Positions 61,167 to 64,000 of a DNA stretch of 64,000 nucleotides are shown here, piece by piece. The position numbers were made by a program, and so were the translations under genes. Positions within the stretch are counted from its first letter, which is position 1, and every line of letters starts with the position of its first letter. The notes beneath the pieces were generated by a model that saw only the letters and a program-made list of their open reading frames with translations, was not told where the DNA came from and ran no database searches. The stretch spans positions 62,001-126,000 of the forward strand of contig NZ_JAZHRU010000001.1 of the NCBI RefSeq assembly GCF_036924525.1. The letters are read 5' to 3'. Source of the DNA: Bradyrhizobium sp. AZCC 1719 (GTDB lineage: Bacteria; Pseudomonadota; Alphaproteobacteria; Rhizobiales; Xanthobacteraceae).

Positions 61167-62305
61167 CGCGAGCCTCCCTGCTGCTGCTGCTGACCAGCCG
61201 TCGGCGGCGGACGGCGCGGCGTCAATTCGCTGAGCGGCAGATAGGGCACGATGCTCTGTGCCGAGTTGCCACCGTCATAGACCAGTTTCTCGGATCCGCC
61301 GAGAATCCGCTCCATCGTCTCCAGATAAATTCGCTGCCGCGTCACGTCCTTGGCCTTGTTGTATTCCTCGTACACCTTCATGAAGCGCGCGCTCTGGCCG
61401 ATGGCCTCGGCGACCGCCTGTTCCTTGTAGCCTTCCGCGACCTGCAGGATCTGCGCGGCACGGCCGCGGGCGTCGGGAAGGATGCGGTTGGCATAGGTCT
61501 GCGCCTCGTTCTGCTGTCGCTCGAAGTCGGCGCGCGCGGCCTGCACGTCACGGAACGCGTCGATCACCTGCGCAGGTGGGTCGACCTTCTGCATCTGCAC
61601 CTGCGTGATCTGGACGCCGGAACCGTAGGTATCCAGCGTCTTCTGCATCAGTTCGTGAACGCCCTGCTCGGTCAGATTGCGGGCGCCGGTGAGGATCGGC
61701 TGGATCTGCGAACGCCCGATCACCTCGCGCATCGCGCTTTCGGCCACCGCCTTCACGGTGCCTTCGGGATTCTGGATGTTGAAGAGGAAATTGCCGACGC
61801 CGTTGGGCTTGATCCGCCACAGCACCGTGAAGTCGACGTCGACGATGTTTTCGTCGCCGGTCAACATCAGGCTTTCTTCCGGCACGTCCCGCATGGTGCG
61901 GCCGCGCCGCGCCGGATCGTCGATCAGGCTCATGCCGATCGAAATGGTGGAGACGCGCAGCGCCTTCGGCAGCAGCACGGTTTCGATCGGATAGGGCAGA
62001 TGATAGTTCAGCCCGGGCTCGACGGTGCGCACATGCTTGCCGAAGCGCAAGACGACGCCGAGTTCTTCCGACTGTACGCGGAAGAATCCGGACAATCCCC
62101 AGATCACCAGCGCGCCGGCCAGCACCAGCGCGATACCCATTCCGCTGAAATGGCCGCCCGGCAGAAGCTGCTGCAGCTTGTCCTGGCCGCGCCGCAGCAG
62201 ATCCTCAAGATCAGGTGGCCTCGGCCCGCCCGACTGCGGACCCGAACCCCACGGTCCCTTCGGACCCGGGCCCCATGGACCCCCACCTTGATTCTTCCAC
62301 GGCAT
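61163..62305 (-). CDS. hflK: HflK, FtsH-associated membrane protein
   Basis: 380 residues. A Gly/Pro-rich cytoplasmic N-terminus (MPWKNQGGGPWGPGPKGPWG), a single membrane helix (about 55-80), then the SPFH domain (SEELGVVLRFGKHVRTVEPG, LTGDENIVDVDFTVLWRI) and a coiled coil. Partner of HflC. A TTGTAA-17-TATAAA promoter precedes it. Confidence 0.95.
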   Translation of the reverse strand: MPWKNQGGGPWGPGPKGPWGSGPQSGGPRPPDLEDLLRRGQDKLQQLLPGGHFSGMGIALVLAGALVIWGLSGFFRVQSEELGVVLRFGKHVRTVEPGLNYHLPYPIETVLLPKALRVSTISIGMSLIDDPARRGRTMRDVPEESLMLTGDENIVDVDFTVLWRIKPNGVGNFLFNIQNPEGTVKAVAESAMREVIGRSQIQPILTGARNLTEQGVHELMQKTLDTYGSGVQITQVQMQKVDPPAQVIDAFRDVQAARADFERQQNEAQTYANRILPDARGRAAQILQVAEGYKEQAVAEAIGQSARFMKVYEEYNKAKDVTRQRIYLETMERILGGSEKLVYDGGNSAQSIVPYLPLSELTPRRPPPTAGQQQQQGGSR

Positions 62306-62378
62306 GCAAACTCTCCTCCGCGAAGGCCCGGGTCCGCCTGTTTTGGGCAGGATGCCCAGCCTCGCCTATCAGCCCGGC

Positions 62379-62407
62379 TTTATAGGGGACCGCTAGGTCC
62401 CTTACAA
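62379..62407 (-). promoter_or_regulatory. hflK promoter with palindromic spacer
   Basis: On the minus strand -35 TTGTAA (62407-62402) and -10 TATAAA (62384-62379) are 17 bases apart. The spacer holds GGGACC-TAGC-GGTCCC (62401-62386), a perfect inverted repeat between the two boxes, a position favourable for a repressor or other regulator. Confidence 0.6.
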
Positions 62408-62476
62408 CGCAAGCTTCCTGCATCAAGCAGCTATGCCTGACGCCATAATTGTCAATGTAAACATTGGTTAGCGAGG

Positions 62477-62989
62477 TTAACCCTGTTGGCGCCGACGAAA
62501 TGTCACATAGGAGAAATCGGCGCTATCGTCCGGACCGGCCGGATTCCGCAGGCGCGCCACCTCTTCCCATGCGGTGGCATCGACTGCCGGGAAACGCGTG
62601 TCGCCGTCGGGCCGGGCATGCACCTCGGTAATCTCCAGGCGATCGGCGCTGTCCATCCATTGCGCGTAGATTTCCGAACCGCCGATCACGGCGATCTCAG
62701 TGGCGAAACGTCGCAGTGCATCGCCGGTGGCGATCGCCTTCGCGTCGCTGAACGAATGGGTAACCACCACGCCATCGGCGCGAAAACCAGCGTCGCGGGT
62801 GACGACGATATTGGTCCTTCCGGGGAGCGGCCGGCCGATCGAGATGAAGGTCTTGCGCCCCATGACGACAGGTTTGCCCGAGGTCAGCGCCTTGAAGCGC
62901 GCCATGTCGGATTTCAGCCGCCACGGAATGGCGCCCCTGGCTCCGATCACGCCGTTCTCGGCGACCGCGACGATGAGAACGATTTCCAT
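62477..62989 (-). CDS. folA: Dihydrofolate reductase
   Basis: 170 residues. EIVLIVAVAENGVIGARGAI is the start of DHFR; IPWRLKSDMARFKALTSGKP, VVMGRKTFISIGRPLPGRTN and EIAVIGGSEIYAQWMDSADR are the folate and NADPH sites. Reduces dihydrofolate using NADPH, regenerating the folate used by thymidylate synthase two genes upstream. Start at 62989 shares one base with the acetyltransferase stop (TGATG). Confidence 0.95.
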   Translation of the reverse strand: MEIVLIVAVAENGVIGARGAIPWRLKSDMARFKALTSGKPVVMGRKTFISIGRPLPGRTNIVVTRDAGFRADGVVVTHSFSDAKAIATGDALRRFATEIAVIGGSEIYAQWMDSADRLEITEVHARPDGDTRFPAVDATAWEEVARLRNPAGPDDSADFSYVTFRRRQQG

Positions 62990-63474
62990 CAGCGCTCCCC
63001 TTGCGCTAACGCGCGCAGCGCCGGACCGCCGACCCGGCACACCGTCCACTCGTCCATCAGGACCGCGCCGAGCGACTTATAGAATTCGATCGACGGCGTA
63101 TTCCAGTCGAGCACCGCCCACTGCAAGCGCGACCAACCGTTCGCCACGCATTCCCTCGCGAGATGCACCAGGAGCGCCTTGCCGATTCCCTTACCGCGCA
63201 GCGCCGGGCGGACGAACAGATCTTCCAGATAGATGCCGGAGCGACCGCTGAAGGTTGAAAAATTCACGAACCAGACCGCGAAGCCGGCCGGCTCTCCGTC
63301 CCACTCGGCGATTTCGCAGAACAGGCGCGGATTGGCGCCGAACAGCGCCGCATCGATACCGGCCTCGGTCGCTTCCACTTCGTGCAGCAGCTTTTCGTAT
63401 TCGGCGAGTTCGCGAACGAAGGACAGGACAAGTCCCGCTTCGCCCGGGCGCGCACGGCGGATCGTCAGCGACAT
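62989..63474 (-). CDS. GNAT-family acetyltransferase
   Basis: 161 residues with the GNAT fold. YLEDLFVRPALRGKGIGKAL carries the acetyl-CoA-binding R-G-K-G-I-G loop; the N-terminal part (LTIRRARPGEAGLVLSFVRE) and FVNFSTFSGRSGIYLEDLFV resemble diamine/spermidine-type acetyltransferases. Between thyA and folA on the same strand, a common alphaproteobacterial order. Substrate not known. Confidence 0.88.
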   Translation of the reverse strand: MSLTIRRARPGEAGLVLSFVRELAEYEKLLHEVEATEAGIDAALFGANPRLFCEIAEWDGEPAGFAVWFVNFSTFSGRSGIYLEDLFVRPALRGKGIGKALLVHLARECVANGWSRLQWAVLDWNTPSIEFYKSLGAVLMDEWTVCRVGGPALRALAQGER

Positions 63475-63493
63475 CAGATGCTCACACCGCTGG

Positions 63494-64000
63494 TCATACA
63501 GCCACTTCGGCCTTGATGTGCGGGTGCGGATCGTAGCCTTCGAGCGCAAAATCCTCGTAGCGGAAGGCGAAGATATCCTTCACGTCAGGATTGATCTTCA
63601 TGACCGGCAACGGCCGCGTCGGCCGCGTCAGTTGCAGCCGCGCCTGATCGAGGTGGTTGGAGTAGAGATGCGCGTCACCCAGCGAGTGCACGAAGTCACC
63701 GGGCTTCAGTCCGGTCACCTGCGCCACCATCATCGTCAGCAATGAATAAGACGCGATGTTGAAGGGCACGCCGAGGAACACGTCGGCCGAGCGCTGATAG
63801 AGCTGGCAGGAGAGCTTGCCGTTCGCAACATAGAACTGAAACAGGCAGTGACAGGGCGGCAGCGCCATCTTGTCGACGTCGGCCGGATTCCAGGCGGTCA
63901 CGATCAGCCGCCGTGAATCCGGGTTACGCCTGATCATGTCGATGACGTTCGAAATCTGGTCGATGCTGCGCCCGTCCGGCGCCGGCCACGAGCGCCATTG
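63494..64000 (-). CDS. thyA: Thymidylate synthase, 5' end outside window
   Basis: The last 169 codons are present. The active-site cysteine lies in [14 protein letters not shown], followed by [20 protein letters not shown] and the dUMP-contact [15 protein letters not shown] region. Converts dUMP to dTMP using methylenetetrahydrofolate. Heads the thyA, acetyltransferase, folA, hflKC group; the N-terminus lies outside the window. Confidence 0.96.
   Translation of the reverse strand, partial: QWRSWPAPDGRSIDQISNVIDMIRRNPDSRRLIVTAWNPADVDKMALPPCHCLFQFYVANGKLSCQLYQRSADVFLGVPFNIASYSLLTMMVAQVTGLKPGDFVHSLGDAHLYSNHLDQARLQLTRPTRPLPVMKINPDVKDIFAFRYEDFALEGYDPHPHIKAEVAV

Overview
This window looks like chromosomal DNA from a Rhizobiales alphaproteobacterium, most likely Bradyrhizobium or a close relative. 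The reasons are: high GC; many ABC and TRAP transporters for organic and amino acids; the order thyA, acetyltransferase, folA, hflK, hflC, DUF2065, degP; and many short interspersed palindromic repeats of the kind common in Bradyrhizobium genomes. The genus is an inference from gene content and repeat style, not from a database match.

Layout. 1-8.5 kb: 5' end of a xylulokinase gene, a LacI regulator, a TetR regulator divergent from a two-gene RND efflux pump, then a decayed gene pair. 8.6-13 kb: a tRNA-3'-end-like fragment, tRNA-Lys(CTT), a Spy-like periplasmic protein and a dctPQM TRAP transporter. 13.2-15.5 kb: an IS110-family insertion sequence and repeat-rich non-coding DNA. 15.5-19.7 kb: a thioredoxin/CcdA/DUF302 group and leuA with a leucine-rich leader peptide and attenuator. 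19.8-24 kb: CYTH-CHAD protein, Ada-type regulator, SnoaL-like protein and PPK2. 24-32.3 kb: a branched-chain/amide ABC operon whose last gene overlaps ppk2, then a NUDIX protein and a NitT/TauT-type ABC system. 32.5-35.6 kb: two AT-richer genes (secreted ClpP-fold protein and KAP-like P-loop NTPase) that look acquired. 35.6-46 kb: osmoprotectant-type ABC system with a fused permease-binding protein, two tandem sulfatase-fold membrane enzymes, a TetR-controlled membrane protein, an SDR and a DUF2336 protein. 46-55 kb: LysR/thioesterase pair and the branched-chain amino acid cluster ilvC, exporters, methyltransferase, ilvH, dehydratase, ilvI, led by an Ile/Leu/Val-rich leader peptide with a terminator. 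55-64 kb: a secreted protein, miaA and serB with overlapping divergent start codons, degP, DUF2065, hflCK, folA, acetyltransferase and the 3' part of thyA.

The main theme is branched-chain amino acid metabolism. leuA and ilvIH each sit behind what reads as a translated attenuator, ilvC is in the same cluster, and LysE- and EamA-type exporters lie between ilvH and ilvC. The most unusual items are the two attenuators, a deletion scar that fused the remains of a divergent gene pair near 7.7 kb, the AT-rich insert at 32.5-35.6 kb, and the start/stop overlap joining ppk2 to the liv-type operon.
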